Below are positions 23,051-31,818 of a stretch of 34,275 nucleotides of DNA, piece by piece. Each line of letters opens with the position of its first letter. The stretch's first letter is position 1. The stretch spans positions 1 to 34,275 of the forward strand of contig NZ_MSGP01000138.1 of NCBI RefSeq assembly GCF_002078235.1. Direction: 5' to 3'. The DNA comes from Streptomyces viridosporus. GTDB taxonomy: Bacteria; Actinomycetota; Actinomycetes; Streptomycetales; Streptomycetaceae. The notes below the pieces were generated by a model. The model worked only from the letters and a program-made list of their open reading frames with translations. It was not told the DNA's origin and searched no databases. Position numbers and translations under genes: made by a program.

Positions 23051-24226
23051 ATGCACCCCTTCCGCATCGACATCCCGCAGGACCAGCTGGACGACCTGCG
23101 CCGACGGCTGGAGGCGACCCGCTGGCCCGACGAACTGCCCGGCGTCGGCTGGAGCCGCGGGGTGCCGCTCGGCTATCTGAAGGAGCTCGCCGAGTACTGG
23201 CGCACGTCGTTCGACTGGCGCGCGGCCGAGGCGCGCCTGAACGCGCACCCGCAGTTCGTCACCGAGATCGACGGCGCGCCGGTGCACTTCCTGCACGTCA
23301 CCTCGCCCGAGCCGGACGCCACGCCGCTGCTGCTCACGCACGGCTGGCCGGGTTCCGTCGCCGAGTTCCTCGACGTGATCGGCCCGTTGTCCGACCCGAG
23401 GTCGCACGGCGGTGACCCGGCCCAGGCGTTCCACCTGGTCGTCCCGTCGATCCCGGGCTACGGGTTCTCCCGCCCGCTGCCGGAGAAGGGCTGGGACACG
23501 GGCCGTATCGCCCGTGCGTGGGCCGAGCTGATGGCGCGCCTGGGCTACGACCGGTACCTGGCGCAGGGGGGCGACGCCGGTGCGGTGATCTCCCTGGAGC
23601 TCGGCCGCATCGACCCCGAGCACGTCATCGGCGTGCATGTGAACATGCTGATGACCTTCCCGTCGGGCGACCCGGCCGAGCTCGCCGGGCTCGGCCCGGC
23701 CGACCAGGCCCGCCTGGGCAAACTGGCCCGCTTCGACGCGGAACTGTCGGGCTACATGAAGGTCCAGCAGACCCGCCCGCAGACGCTGGCGTACGCGCTG
23801 ACCGACTCGCCGGTGGGCCAGCTCGCCTGGATCGTGGAGCGGTTCCTGGACTGGACCTCGGCCGAGCAGCGCCCCGAGGAGGCGGTCGACCGCGATCTGC
23901 TGCTGACCGTCGTCTCGATCTACTGGCTGACGGCCACGGCCGGTTCGTCGGCCCAGTTCTACTTCGAGGGCGCGGAGGGCGTGCGCGCCGCCGCGTCCGG
24001 CGCGGTGCCGCCGCCGCTGACGGTGCCGGTGGGGGTCGCCGTCTTCCCGGACGACATCTTCGTCCCCGTCCGGGCCCTCGCCGAGCGCGACCTCCCCACC
24101 CTCACGCACTGGACCGAGTTCGAGCACGGCGGACACTTCGCCGCGATGGAGCAGCCGGCCGCCCTGACCGGCGACATCCGCGCCTTCGCCCGCTCCCTCA
24201 CGTCCGCCACCGCCACCGCCGCCTGA
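23051..24226 (+). CDS. Epoxide hydrolase, alpha/beta-hydrolase with EHN domain (SgcF-like)
   Basis: This 391-residue protein opens epoxides by an ester intermediate. The N-terminal EHN domain (1-110: [46 protein letters not shown]) is followed by the oxyanion motif HGWPGS, the nucleophile Asp175 in QGGDAG and the catalytic His362 in [12 protein letters not shown]. The architecture and several blocks are like SgcF and the NcsF proteins, which hydrolyse the epoxide of nine-membered enediyne cores to a vicinal diol. Related enzymes also occur outside enediyne clusters. The ATG at 23051 has GGAG six bases upstream. It is co-directional with the solute-binding protein 34 bases downstream. Confidence 0.9.
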   Translation: MHPFRIDIPQDQLDDLRRRLEATRWPDELPGVGWSRGVPLGYLKELAEYWRTSFDWRAAEARLNAHPQFVTEIDGAPVHFLHVTSPEPDATPLLLTHGWPGSVAEFLDVIGPLSDPRSHGGDPAQAFHLVVPSIPGYGFSRPLPEKGWDTGRIARAWAELMARLGYDRYLAQGGDAGAVISLELGRIDPEHVIGVHVNMLMTFPSGDPAELAGLGPADQARLGKLARFDAELSGYMKVQQTRPQTLAYALTDSPVGQLAWIVERFLDWTSAEQRPEEAVDRDLLLTVVSIYWLTATAGSSAQFYFEGAEGVRAAASGAVPPPLTVPVGVAVFPDDIFVPVRALAERDLPTLTHWTEFEHGGHFAAMEQPAALTGDIRAFARSLTSATATAA

Positions 24227-24260
24227 GACGGCACCCGTTCAGACAGAGATGAGGCCGTAG

Positions 24261-25664
24261 ATGACCACCCCGACCGTGATCGACGTCTGGCTGGGCGACC
24301 TGACCTTCCCCGGCTACATGGACCGGCTGCACCGGCTGGGCGCCGAGTTCGAGAAGGCCCACCCGGAGTACCGGATCAACATCGAGGGCCGGGACTTCCG
24401 CAACCTGTCCCGGGAGATAGCGGAGGCGGCCGACGCGGGCCGTCCGCCGGCGATCGGCGAGTTCTACTTCGCCGTCACCCAGGCCGCGTACGACATGCGC
24501 ACCCGTGACGGCGCACCGCTGTTCACGTCGGTGCAGCAGGCGATCGCCGGCCGCACCGAGATCCTCGGCGAGCCGGTCGTCGTCGACGACCTGCTGCCGG
24601 CCGTGCGCGAGCACTACTCCCGCGACGGCGACCTGGTCTCGATGCCCGCCGTGGTGACGGCGATGCTGATCTACGGCAACCAGGACCTCCTGCGGGCCGC
24701 GGGCGTCGAGCGGCTGCCCACCACCTGGGAGGAGCTGGAGGCGGCCTGCGAGGCCGTCGCGGCGCTCCCGGACGGCCCGCGCCACGCGGTGACCTGGTCC
24801 AACCACGGCCTGTTCTTCCAGCAGGCGCTCGCCGTCCAGGGCGGGCAGCTGGCCGACCGGGACAACGGCCGCTCGGGCCGGGCCGCGCGCCTGGACCTGT
24901 CGTCCAAGGAGATGCTCACCTGGGTCGAGTACTGGCAGCGGCTGCACCGGAACGGCCACTACCTGTACACCGGCAAGATCCCGGACTGGGAGGGCAACCT
25001 CAAGGCGTTCGCCGACCAGGACGTGGCGCTGCGCATCACCTCGTCCAACGACCTCAACTACATGGCCCAGGCGGCCGAGCACGCCGGCTTCGAGATGACG
25101 GTGGGCCGCTTCCCCGGCCGGGCGGGCGAGCCGTACGGCGGCAACATCATCGCCGGTACCTCGCTGTGGCTGACCGCCGGCCTCGACGAGGTGACGCAGG
25201 ACGGCGCGCTGGCGTTCATGCAGTTCCTCAACAACCCGCGCAACGCGGCGGACCGTCACATCGCGAGCAGCTTCGTGCCGGTGACCCGCTCCTCGTACCG
25301 GTTGCTGGAGGAGGAGGGGTGGTTCGAGGCCAACCCCTACCACCGGTTGGCCAGCGCCCAGCTCGGCAGCTACACCGAGGGTGAGGGCGTGCCGCCGTGC
25401 CGGGGCGCGCTGTTCGGCGACTTCGCCGGCGCGCAGGACGTGATGACCCGCGCGATGGGCGACGTCCTGCTGCAGGGCGCGGACGCGGCCGAGCGGTTCG
25501 CCGAGGCGACCCGGGAGGCGCAGGAGCTGCTCGACGCCTACGAGCGCGACCGCGTCGACAACGGCGTGCGCAGCCCCGAGAGCCTGCGGGTGGAGTACTT
25601 CGCCGGCGTCGAGGCCTACACGGGCGCGCAGCTGGAGAACGCGGTGCGCGGCAGCAACGGCTGA
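24261..25664 (+). CDS. Leaderless ABC-type extracellular solute-binding protein homologue
   Basis: This 467-residue protein has the fold pattern of cluster-B sugar-binding proteins: IDVWLGDLTFPGYMDRLHRL, EFEKAHPEYRINI, MPAVVTAMLIYGNQDLLRAA, LPTTWEELEAACEAVAALPD, GGNIIAGTSLWLTAGLD and ALAFMQFLNNPRNAADR. It begins directly with the first beta strand. There is no signal peptide and no lipobox cysteine, and no upstream in-frame start supplies one. No permease or ATPase is nearby. Genes of this kind sit in other biosynthetic clusters, where a cytosolic binding or enzymatic role has been suggested. It is probably co-transcribed with the epoxide hydrolase. What it binds is unknown. Confidence 0.8.
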   Translation: MTTPTVIDVWLGDLTFPGYMDRLHRLGAEFEKAHPEYRINIEGRDFRNLSREIAEAADAGRPPAIGEFYFAVTQAAYDMRTRDGAPLFTSVQQAIAGRTEILGEPVVVDDLLPAVREHYSRDGDLVSMPAVVTAMLIYGNQDLLRAAGVERLPTTWEELEAACEAVAALPDGPRHAVTWSNHGLFFQQALAVQGGQLADRDNGRSGRAARLDLSSKEMLTWVEYWQRLHRNGHYLYTGKIPDWEGNLKAFADQDVALRITSSNDLNYMAQAAEHAGFEMTVGRFPGRAGEPYGGNIIAGTSLWLTAGLDEVTQDGALAFMQFLNNPRNAADRHIASSFVPVTRSSYRLLEEEGWFEANPYHRLASAQLGSYTEGEGVPPCRGALFGDFAGAQDVMTRAMGDVLLQGADAAERFAEATREAQELLDAYERDRVDNGVRSPESLRVEYFAGVEAYTGAQLENAVRGSNG

Positions 25665-25679
25665 GGCCGGACACGCTTG

Positions 25680-25708
25680 AAGGGGCGCCCCGGGTGGGGG
25701 CGCCCCTT
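25680..25708. terminator. Bidirectional hairpin terminator
   Basis: A perfect 12-bp stem (25680-25691 with 25697-25708) has a five-base loop and A/T ends. It lies between the convergent solute-binding gene and the leftward 69-residue gene. Confidence 0.85.
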
Positions 25709-25718
25709 CCGTGTGCCG

Positions 25719-25928
25719 TCAGGCCACCAGGGTGCGGGCGGGCTCGCGGTAGTAGTCGAAGTCGACGGCCTGGCCGTCGAGGGCCAGGCGCAGTTCGGCC
25801 AGGCAGGTCCGTACCGAGGCGAGCACCGCGGGCACCCGGACGGTGTCCGCCAGGTGGGTCAGGGTGCGGTAGCTCTCGATCAGGTGGAGCTCCTGCTCAG
25901 CCGTGAGGGGTGAGGACGCGTTCGTCAT
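25719..25928 (-). CDS. 69-residue hypothetical protein ending the leftward operon
   Basis: This small acidic helical protein contains LTAEQELHLIESYRTLTHLA, then VLASVRTCLAELRLALDGQA, then VDFDYYREPARTLVA. Its ATG (25928) lies 32 bases inside the end of the preceding PaaK-like gene, so the two are translationally linked. It stops ten bases before a terminator. Amino acid composition is balanced, unlike shadow frames. I do not recognise the family. Position suggests a small partner protein for the ligase. Confidence 0.7.
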   Translation of the reverse strand: MTNASSPLTAEQELHLIESYRTLTHLADTVRVPAVLASVRTCLAELRLALDGQAVDFDYYREPARTLVA

Positions 25929-27207
25929 GGAGTCGTGCCGCCTTCCATTGTGATCGGGGCAGGCTGCCGGCGGGGGCGAGCTCCACCACGGGTCGGATGC
26001 CGATCTCGCGCTTGAACTCCTCCGCGATACGGCCGCACAGCGCGTCGGCGGCCCGGCCGGCGAGTTCGCCCGCGTCGACCCTGACGTGGACGGTGTCGAG
26101 TCCGCGTACGGTGCGGATGGACGACTGGAACTCGTCGACCTCGTCGAAGGAACGGACGACGTCCTCGATCATCACCGGGGTGACGGACACCCCGCGGACC
26201 TTGCGCATGTCGTCGACGCGGCGCAGGATGCCGCCGTCGTAGAAGTCCCAGGTACGACCGCAGCCGCACTCGGTGTGCGGGCGTCTGACGACGACGTCCT
26301 CGGTCCAGTGGCGGAAGAGCTGGACGCCCTCGCGGGACAGTCCCGTGGTGACCCGGACGCCCTCCTCGCCGTAGCCGACGGGCTGCTTCGTCTCGGGGTG
26401 GAGCACCTCGTCGTAGCAGGACTGTTCGTTGATGTGGCAGGCGTTGCGCCGCGAGGGGCACTCGAACATGAAGACGCCGCCGAACTCGGTGGTGCCGGCC
26501 GCGTTGAAGACGCGGGCGCCGAAGGCCTCCTCGATGGTGCGGGTGGTGAAGTCGGAGCGCGGCTCCGCCCCGGCCAGGATGATCCGTACGTTCGCCTCGC
26601 GGGCGAGGTCGACGCCCATCTCGCGGGCCGTCTCGATCAGCCGCATGGCGTAGCTGGGGGTCAGGCCGAGGACCTCGATGCGCTGGTCCACCAGCAGACG
26701 GACACGGGTGCGGGAGTCCAGGCCGCCGGAGGGGAAGACGGTGCAGCCCATGCGCTCCAGCGCGTAGTGCATGCCCCAGAAGCCGGCGAGCAGGCCGTAG
26801 CCGAAGCACACCATGCCCTTGTGGTGCGGGCGCACCCCGTTGGCGTACAGCGCGGTGCAGAAGGTGTCCACGCACCACACCCAGTCCCGCTCGGTGTCGA
26901 AGGTGCGGACCGGCGGGTTGCCGCTGGTGCCGCTCGTCTGGTGGTGGCGCACGCCCAGCGACGGGTCGAGCGAGGGCCAGGTGCCGTACGGCGGTGCCTG
27001 TTCCTCGGCCCGGAGCAGGTCCGCCTTGTACAGCAGCGGCATCCGGGCGGTGTAGTCGGCGAGCGAGGTGATGTTCTCGGGGATGCGGGCGCCCCAGAAC
27101 GGCGAGGAGCGCCGGGCGTGCTCGAGGGCGCGGCTCAGGCGCCGCCACCGCCAGGACTCCAGCCGTTCCCGCGGCATGGTCTCCGCCGTGCTGTTCCAGT
27201 AGTCCAC
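25897..27207 (-). CDS. PaaK/coenzyme-F390-synthetase-like adenylate-forming ligase (B)
   Basis: This 436-residue protein of the phenylacetate-CoA-ligase type has the substitute phosphate loop HHQTSGTSGNPPVR, the motif NAAGTTEFGGVFMFECP and a later FRHWTEDVVVRR with HTECGCGRTW and RRVDDMRKVRG. Cysteine/histidine pairs (CPSRRNACH, CGCG) suggest a structural metal, as in several PaaK relatives. The GTG at 27207 lies six bases from GGAG. C-1027 has a coenzyme-F390-synthetase-like gene in its benzoxazolinate set, and an acyl-AMP ligase has been reported to close the benzoxazolinate ring. Either ring closure or acid activation fits here. It follows the glutaminase gene by 101 bases. Confidence 0.83.
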   Translation of the reverse strand: MDYWNSTAETMPRERLESWRWRRLSRALEHARRSSPFWGARIPENITSLADYTARMPLLYKADLLRAEEQAPPYGTWPSLDPSLGVRHHQTSGTSGNPPVRTFDTERDWVWCVDTFCTALYANGVRPHHKGMVCFGYGLLAGFWGMHYALERMGCTVFPSGGLDSRTRVRLLVDQRIEVLGLTPSYAMRLIETAREMGVDLAREANVRIILAGAEPRSDFTTRTIEEAFGARVFNAAGTTEFGGVFMFECPSRRNACHINEQSCYDEVLHPETKQPVGYGEEGVRVTTGLSREGVQLFRHWTEDVVVRRPHTECGCGRTWDFYDGGILRRVDDMRKVRGVSVTPVMIEDVVRSFDEVDEFQSSIRTVRGLDTVHVRVDAGELAGRAADALCGRIAEEFKREIGIRPVVELAPAGSLPRSQWKAARLHDERVLTPHG

Positions 27208-27308
27208 GTGTGTCTCCGATGTACGCCCGGCAGCCGGTGGCACCGGGAATCCTGGCGCTCGCCGGCCCGGCGGCGCGTCCTTGCGCGTGCGGTGCGCGAC
27301 CGGCGGGC

Positions 27309-27959
27309 TCAGGCGGCCGGGGCGGTGGCCGTCCAGGCGGCGAAGTCCCGCACGACACGCAGGTAGTTGGTCACGATGTCCATGCCGTGGTCGGTGCGGA
27401 AGCTCTCGGGGTGGAACTGGACCGACTCCACGGGCAGGGTGCGGTGGCGCAGCCCCATCACATAGCCGTCGTCCGCCGACCGGGCGGTGACCTCCAGACA
27501 GTCGGGAACGGTCTCCTCGGGCACGATGAGCGAGTGGTAGCGGGTCGCCTCGAACCGGTCGGGCAGGCCGGTGAACAGACCGCGTCCGTCGTGGCGGATC
27601 CGGCTGGTCTTGCCGTGCACGAGGTGCTCGGCGGGCACCACGCTCGCGCCGTAGGCGCGGCCGACGGCCTGGTGGCCCAGGCACACCCCGAGCAGCGGCA
27701 GGTGCCCCGCGAAGGCCCGTACGAGCTCCACGTGCCCCGACTCGTCCGGGTGCCCCGGCCCGGGGCCGAGGAGGATGCCGTCCAGCCCCATGGCGGGCAC
27801 GTCGGCCGGGGAGAGCGCGGGGGAGCGCACCATGAGGGGGACGGCGCCCGCCGACATCAGGTACTGGCGCAGGATGTCGACGAAGCTGTCGAACGCGTCG
27901 ACCACCAGGATCCGCGGATGTGCAGCGGAGGCGGGCCGGACGGGGAACATCCGGGTCAC
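27309..27959 (-). CDS. Glutamine amidotransferase, anthranilate/ADIC synthase component II
   Basis: This 216-residue class I glutaminase supplies ammonia to the synthase subunit. The nucleophile Cys93 is in LLGVCLGHQ, and His183 and Glu185 are in VQFHPES. The GPGPGHPDESG oxyanion loop is at 65-75. The first strand RILVVDAFDSFVDIL replaces the usual DNYDSF with DAFDSF. The GTG start at 27959 overlaps the synthase stop as GTGA; an ATG at 27950 is the alternative. Coupled translation implies a two-subunit complex with the upstream gene. The C-terminal 15 residues are Ala-rich. Confidence 0.9.
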   Translation of the reverse strand: MTRMFPVRPASAAHPRILVVDAFDSFVDILRQYLMSAGAVPLMVRSPALSPADVPAMGLDGILLGPGPGHPDESGHVELVRAFAGHLPLLGVCLGHQAVGRAYGASVVPAEHLVHGKTSRIRHDGRGLFTGLPDRFEATRYHSLIVPEETVPDCLEVTARSADDGYVMGLRHRTLPVESVQFHPESFRTDHGMDIVTNYLRVVRDFAAWTATAPAA

Positions 27960-29470
27960 AGCAGCTCCTTTCCGGTGACCGCCCAGTGGGCGGCGCTCAT
28001 CTTGGCCAGCGTCTCGCGCCATTCGGCGCGGGGGTCGGAGTCGGCGACGATGCCCGCCGAGGCACGGGTGCGGTACACGCCGTCGTGGTGGAACAGCGTG
28101 CGGATGCACAGGGCGAGGTTGGTGTAGCCGCCGACGTCGAGGACGCCGAGCGCGCCCGCGTACAGGCCGCGGCGGCTGCGCTCGACGGACTCGATGATCT
28201 CCATGGCCCGGATCCGGGGGGTGCCGGTCATGGTGCCGGCGGGGAACAGGGCGGCGATCGTGTCGAAGGCGTCCTTGTCCTCCTCGGCCCGCCCCCGCAC
28301 GGTGGACACCAGGTGCAGCACGTGCGAGTAGCGCTCGACGGTGAGCCGGTCGGGCACCCGGAGGGTGCCGGCCCGGCAGATCCGGCCGATGTCGTTGCGG
28401 CACAGGTCGACGAGCATGGTGTGCTCGGCGATCTCCTTGGGGTCCGAGGACAGCCGCCGGGCGCCGGCCTCGTCGTCCCCGGTGCGCGGCAGCGTCCCGG
28501 CGATGGGGCGCATGGTGACGGTGCCGTCCTCGACCCGCACGAACAGTTCGGGGCTCGCGCCGATGACGCACTGTCCCGCCAGGCTCGCGAGGTACATGTA
28601 CGGCGAGGCGTTGCGCCGGCGCAGCCGCTGGTAGACGTCGGCCGGGCGGGCCGGGGAGCGCATGGTCAGCTCGTGCCCGATCTGCACCTGGTAGATGTCG
28701 CCGACCGCGATGTGCTTCAGGCAGCGCTCGACGTCGGCGGCGAACCGGACGGGGTCGCTGTCGTCGGTGACGACGGCTTCGGGGAAGGTGTCGGCGGCGG
28801 GCTCGGGATGGGTGTCCTCGGCCCGGGTGAGCAGGTGCAGGACGCCGTCCTGGTCGAGGGGGTCCCAGTGCGCGGACTCGTGCAGCAGCAGCTCGGCCCC
28901 ACCGCCCTCGAGGTCGGCGACGACGCAGCCCTGGTGCAGCACGAGGTGGACGTCGGGCAGGTCGGGGCGGTCCTCGATGAGGTGGGGGAGGTCCTCGACG
29001 TAGCGGACGGTGTCGTAGCCGAAGTAGGCGAGGAAGCCGAAGCGGAAGCGGGTGGCCGAGCCGTCGGCGTCGAACATCCGCCGGGCGGTGCGCAGGAGTG
29101 CCCACAGGTCCGTGAAGGAGCGCAGCCGCACGGTGGCCTCTCCCGTGTCGCCGGCCAGGTCCGCCCGGTCCGCCCCGTCCGGCGCGAGCAGCGGCCGGGC
29201 CCGTTCCAGGAGCAGCCGGACGAGGCCGGGCCGGCCCGCGACGCGCACCTCCCCGTCGGTGACGGACAGCGACAGCAGTGTGCCGAAGCCGGCGAACTGG
29301 TAGCGGCGGTCGTGCGGCGGGCCGGCGGCGGACTCCAGGAGGTACACCTGGTCGGCGCCGAACCGCGCGGCGAGGGCGCGGTAGGCGGGGAGCATCGCCG
29401 GCTGGGGCAGACCGCGCGTGCGCGTCGTCACGCGGACCGGGGCGGGCGCCGCCGGGTGCGGATCGGTCAT
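27956..29470 (-). CDS. Anthranilate synthase component I-like, predicted ADIC synthase
   Basis: This 504-residue chorismate-using enzyme of the MST family has RPIAGT at 321-326. That fits ammonia-using anthranilate/ADIC synthases rather than the PIKGT of ADC synthase. Further motifs are DPKEIAEHTMLVDLCRND, VERYSHVLHLVSTVRG and FPAGTMTGTPRIRAMEII. The neighbouring iron-sulfur flavoprotein suggests the product is 2-amino-2-deoxyisochorismate, as with SgcD of C-1027. However, it keeps His386, equivalent to the TrpE histidine needed for pyruvate elimination. It also keeps LLES (44-47), part of the tryptophan feedback site. True anthranilate synthesis therefore remains possible. The ATG is at 29470, 16 bases after ligase A. 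Confidence 0.88.
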   Translation of the reverse strand: MTDPHPAAPAPVRVTTRTRGLPQPAMLPAYRALAARFGADQVYLLESAAGPPHDRRYQFAGFGTLLSLSVTDGEVRVAGRPGLVRLLLERARPLLAPDGADRADLAGDTGEATVRLRSFTDLWALLRTARRMFDADGSATRFRFGFLAYFGYDTVRYVEDLPHLIEDRPDLPDVHLVLHQGCVVADLEGGGAELLLHESAHWDPLDQDGVLHLLTRAEDTHPEPAADTFPEAVVTDDSDPVRFAADVERCLKHIAVGDIYQVQIGHELTMRSPARPADVYQRLRRRNASPYMYLASLAGQCVIGASPELFVRVEDGTVTMRPIAGTLPRTGDDEAGARRLSSDPKEIAEHTMLVDLCRNDIGRICRAGTLRVPDRLTVERYSHVLHLVSTVRGRAEEDKDAFDTIAALFPAGTMTGTPRIRAMEIIESVERSRRGLYAGALGVLDVGGYTNLALCIRTLFHHDGVYRTRASAGIVADSDPRAEWRETLAKMSAAHWAVTGKELL

Positions 29471-29486
29471 GGCAGGTCCTTCTGGG

Positions 29487-30896
29487 TCACGTGGTGATCG
29501 CGTAGCGGTGCGCGACCTGTCGGGCGGTGCGCGCCGGGCCGTCGGGCCCGGACCGGCGGTCGAGGACCCGGGCCGCCTTCCAGCTGACGAACGAACCGGT
29601 GTGGGTCACGGGGTCGATGTCGGTGTCGGCCACGACGGTGCTGTGCGCGCCGGTGCGTTCGCGCAGCCGGGCGGCGACGGCCGCGGCGATCCGGTCGGGC
29701 CGTGCCGTGCCGGGAAGGAGGTCCATGCGGACGGTGATCCGGTCGCCGCCGTCCGGTGCGCGGTCGATGACGACCTGGTAGCCCAGGCAGCCGCGGACGT
29801 CCGTCAGCACGGCCGCCTCCAGTTCGGCCGGCCACAGCAGGCCGTCACCGACCTGGATGCGGTCGCCGGCGCGTCCGACGACCTCGACGACGGGGCCGGG
29901 CAGGGCGGAGCCGGGCGGGGCGGGGGTGAGCCGGACCAGGTCCCCGGTGCGGTAGCGGACCAGCGGCTTGATGCCGTCGATCAGCATGGTCAGCACCAGT
30001 TCGCCGGTGCCGTGGGGGCCGAGGGGGGCGCCGGTGTCCGGGTCGACCAGTTCGGCCAGGTAGTTGGGCGCGGACAGGTGGAGGGCGCCGCTGTCGGCGC
30101 CGGAGGCGATGCACAGGGCCTCCTGGGAGCCGTACAGGGCGGGCCGTACGACGGCGTGCGGCCAGACGGTGGAGACGTTCGCCGCGAACTGCGGGGTGCA
30201 GATCTCGCCGAGGACGAGGAAGAGCCTCACCGGCAGCGCGGCCGGGTCGTAGCCGTGGTGCAGGGCCGCCTTGGCCAGGCTCAGGCACAGCGCGGGAGCG
30301 CAGACGAGGACCTCGACGCCCAGTTCCTCGATGAGGCGCAGTGCCTTCTTGAAGCCGACGCGCGGGGACTCGGGCCAGAGTTTGACGTGGCAGAGGTCGA
30401 GGGTCGCGGCCACGTCGGTGAACACGTCGCCGAACGCGTAGAGTTCGGACGGTCCCATCAGGCCGACGACGGGTTTGCGGTCGCCGAAGCGGGTGCGCAG
30501 CAGGTGGCGCCAGGACTGCTCCACGGCGGTGTTGGAGGCGGCGATGTCCCGGGCGCCGCGCGGACAGGGGGTGGCGGCCCCGGTGGTCCCGTTGGTCTCG
30601 TAGTAGATCCGTGCGTCGGACAGCGGGCCCGACAGTACGTCGTGCATCTCGCGGCGCAGGTCGTCCTTGGTGGTGAAGGGCAGCGACCCGAGCGTGGCGG
30701 GGGTGACGGACTCGATGTCCACGCCGGCCAGGTGGCGGCGGTAGAACGGGGAGCGTTCGGTGACGTGGCGCAGCACGGCGGTCAGTCGCCGCGCGTGCCA
30801 GTCGGCCAGGGCCCGCTCGGTGAGGGTGCCGGCGTAGAAGGAGTCGCTGACCCGGCGGTGGGCGGCGAGGAAGGCGTCGGTGCCGACGGCGGTCAC
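29487..30896 (-). CDS. PaaK/coenzyme-F390-synthetase-like adenylate-forming ligase (A)
   Basis: This 469-residue aryl-acid ligase of the phenylacetate-CoA-ligase type has the N-terminal [33 protein letters not shown], the nucleotide loop [27 protein letters not shown] and [14 protein letters not shown]. It starts with GTG at 30896, overlapping the flavoprotein stop as GTGA. It lacks the cysteine pairs seen in ligase B, so the two are probably not redundant. It may activate the benzoxazolinate-type acid as its adenylate or CoA ester, or close its ring. It should be cytosolic. Confidence 0.85.
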   Translation of the reverse strand: MTAVGTDAFLAAHRRVSDSFYAGTLTERALADWHARRLTAVLRHVTERSPFYRRHLAGVDIESVTPATLGSLPFTTKDDLRREMHDVLSGPLSDARIYYETNGTTGAATPCPRGARDIAASNTAVEQSWRHLLRTRFGDRKPVVGLMGPSELYAFGDVFTDVAATLDLCHVKLWPESPRVGFKKALRLIEELGVEVLVCAPALCLSLAKAALHHGYDPAALPVRLFLVLGEICTPQFAANVSTVWPHAVVRPALYGSQEALCIASGADSGALHLSAPNYLAELVDPDTGAPLGPHGTGELVLTMLIDGIKPLVRYRTGDLVRLTPAPPGSALPGPVVEVVGRAGDRIQVGDGLLWPAELEAAVLTDVRGCLGYQVVIDRAPDGGDRITVRMDLLPGTARPDRIAAAVAARLRERTGAHSTVVADTDIDPVTHTGSFVSWKAARVLDRRSGPDGPARTARQVAHRYAITT

Positions 30897-31600
30897 GGCC
30901 GGCCCCGCGGTGCGAGGGCGGGCTCGGGGACGTCGGCGAACTCGGCGGCGTTCAGGGCGAGTCCCACGCGTTCGTTGGCCTCGCGGGTGTGGATCGGGCC
31001 GTCGTGCCCGGTGAGCCGGCGGTGCTCGGCCAGCAGCTCCATCATGTCCGTCATCCGCTCCACGAGCCGGGAGACGTTGGTCAGTCCCTCCTCGTCCTTC
31101 AGGGCGTCACCGCGGTGCAGGGCGTGCACGGTGGCGGGGAAGCCGCTGCCCACCAGGATCATCCGGTTGAGCAGGGCGTTGACGGTCAGCTGCGCCCACA
31201 CCTCGCCGGCGCTGTAGCGGCGGGCGACGGAGATGACTCCGGCCACCTTGTTGGTCAGCGGGCGGTCGAACCGCAGGTGGCCCACCCCGGCCCGCTCGAT
31301 GAAGGTCTGCATGAGGCTGGCGGTGCCGAAGCCGTGGACCGGCGCGGCGAAGACGATGCCGTCGGCCCGGACCATCCTGGCCACCACGCCGGCGACGTCG
31401 TCCTGCACCGCGCAGGGGACCGTGCGGGTGTTGCAGTCGCCGCACGGACCGCAGCGGTCCATGCGGATGGTGCGCAGATCGACCGTCTCGAACTCGACCC
31501 CGCGCCCCGCCGCGATCCCGGCGGCGTGGCGCAGGACGTCGGCGGTGTTGCCGTCCCGCTCCGATCCGTTGATCGCCAGGATCCTGAGTGGTGCTGTCAC
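30893..31600 (-). CDS. Iron-sulfur flavoprotein, NADPH-dependent FMN reductase fold (SgcG-like ADIC dehydrogenase)
   Basis: This 235-residue flavodoxin-fold protein has the FMN phosphate loop NGSERDGNT (11-19). A compact cysteine cluster Cys50-x2-Cys53-x2-Cys56-x6-Cys63 follows, the hallmark of iron-sulfur flavoproteins that bind [4Fe-4S]. The FMN ring region is [20 protein letters not shown]. In C-1027, SgcG is an iron-sulfur FMN enzyme that oxidises ADIC to 3-enolpyruvoylanthranilate, and the gene here sits two genes upstream of an ADIC-synthase-like gene. The GTG at 31600 follows AAGGAG. It overlaps ligase A by four bases. Confidence 0.87.
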   Translation of the reverse strand: MTAPLRILAINGSERDGNTADVLRHAAGIAAGRGVEFETVDLRTIRMDRCGPCGDCNTRTVPCAVQDDVAGVVARMVRADGIVFAAPVHGFGTASLMQTFIERAGVGHLRFDRPLTNKVAGVISVARRYSAGEVWAQLTVNALLNRMILVGSGFPATVHALHRGDALKDEEGLTNVSRLVERMTDMMELLAEHRRLTGHDGPIHTREANERVGLALNAAEFADVPEPALAPRGRP

Positions 31601-31818
31601 GAGATGACTCCTTCGCAGATGCGGCGGTTCCGGCGCAGTCGGCGGCGGTCGGCCGGAGAGCGGGGCGCGGACGCCGGGGGCTCGAGTTCGCCAAGTCGTC
31701 GTGCGGGGGCCTGCCGACTTACCTGAATCGTCACGTCTGCGGGCGTGACGGCGCATCTCTCTAAATGCTGTGCGACGACCCCGGCCCTACGGGCGTGCGG
31801 GACGGGCGGCGGCGCAGG
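31601..31818. promoter_or_regulatory. Intergenic region with inverted repeat upstream of the iron-sulfur flavoprotein
   Basis: This 218-bp gap between the P450 and the flavoprotein gene is the widest in the leftward gene set and may hold an internal promoter. It contains the perfect 7-bp inverted repeat CGTCACG (31729-31735) with CGTGACG (31744-31750) in a relatively A+T-rich patch. Confidence 0.45.

Noticed and set aside
27920..29497. A 525-codon rightward frame across the synthase gene
   Set aside because: It is the mirror of the anthranilate/ADIC synthase and shows only antisense composition.
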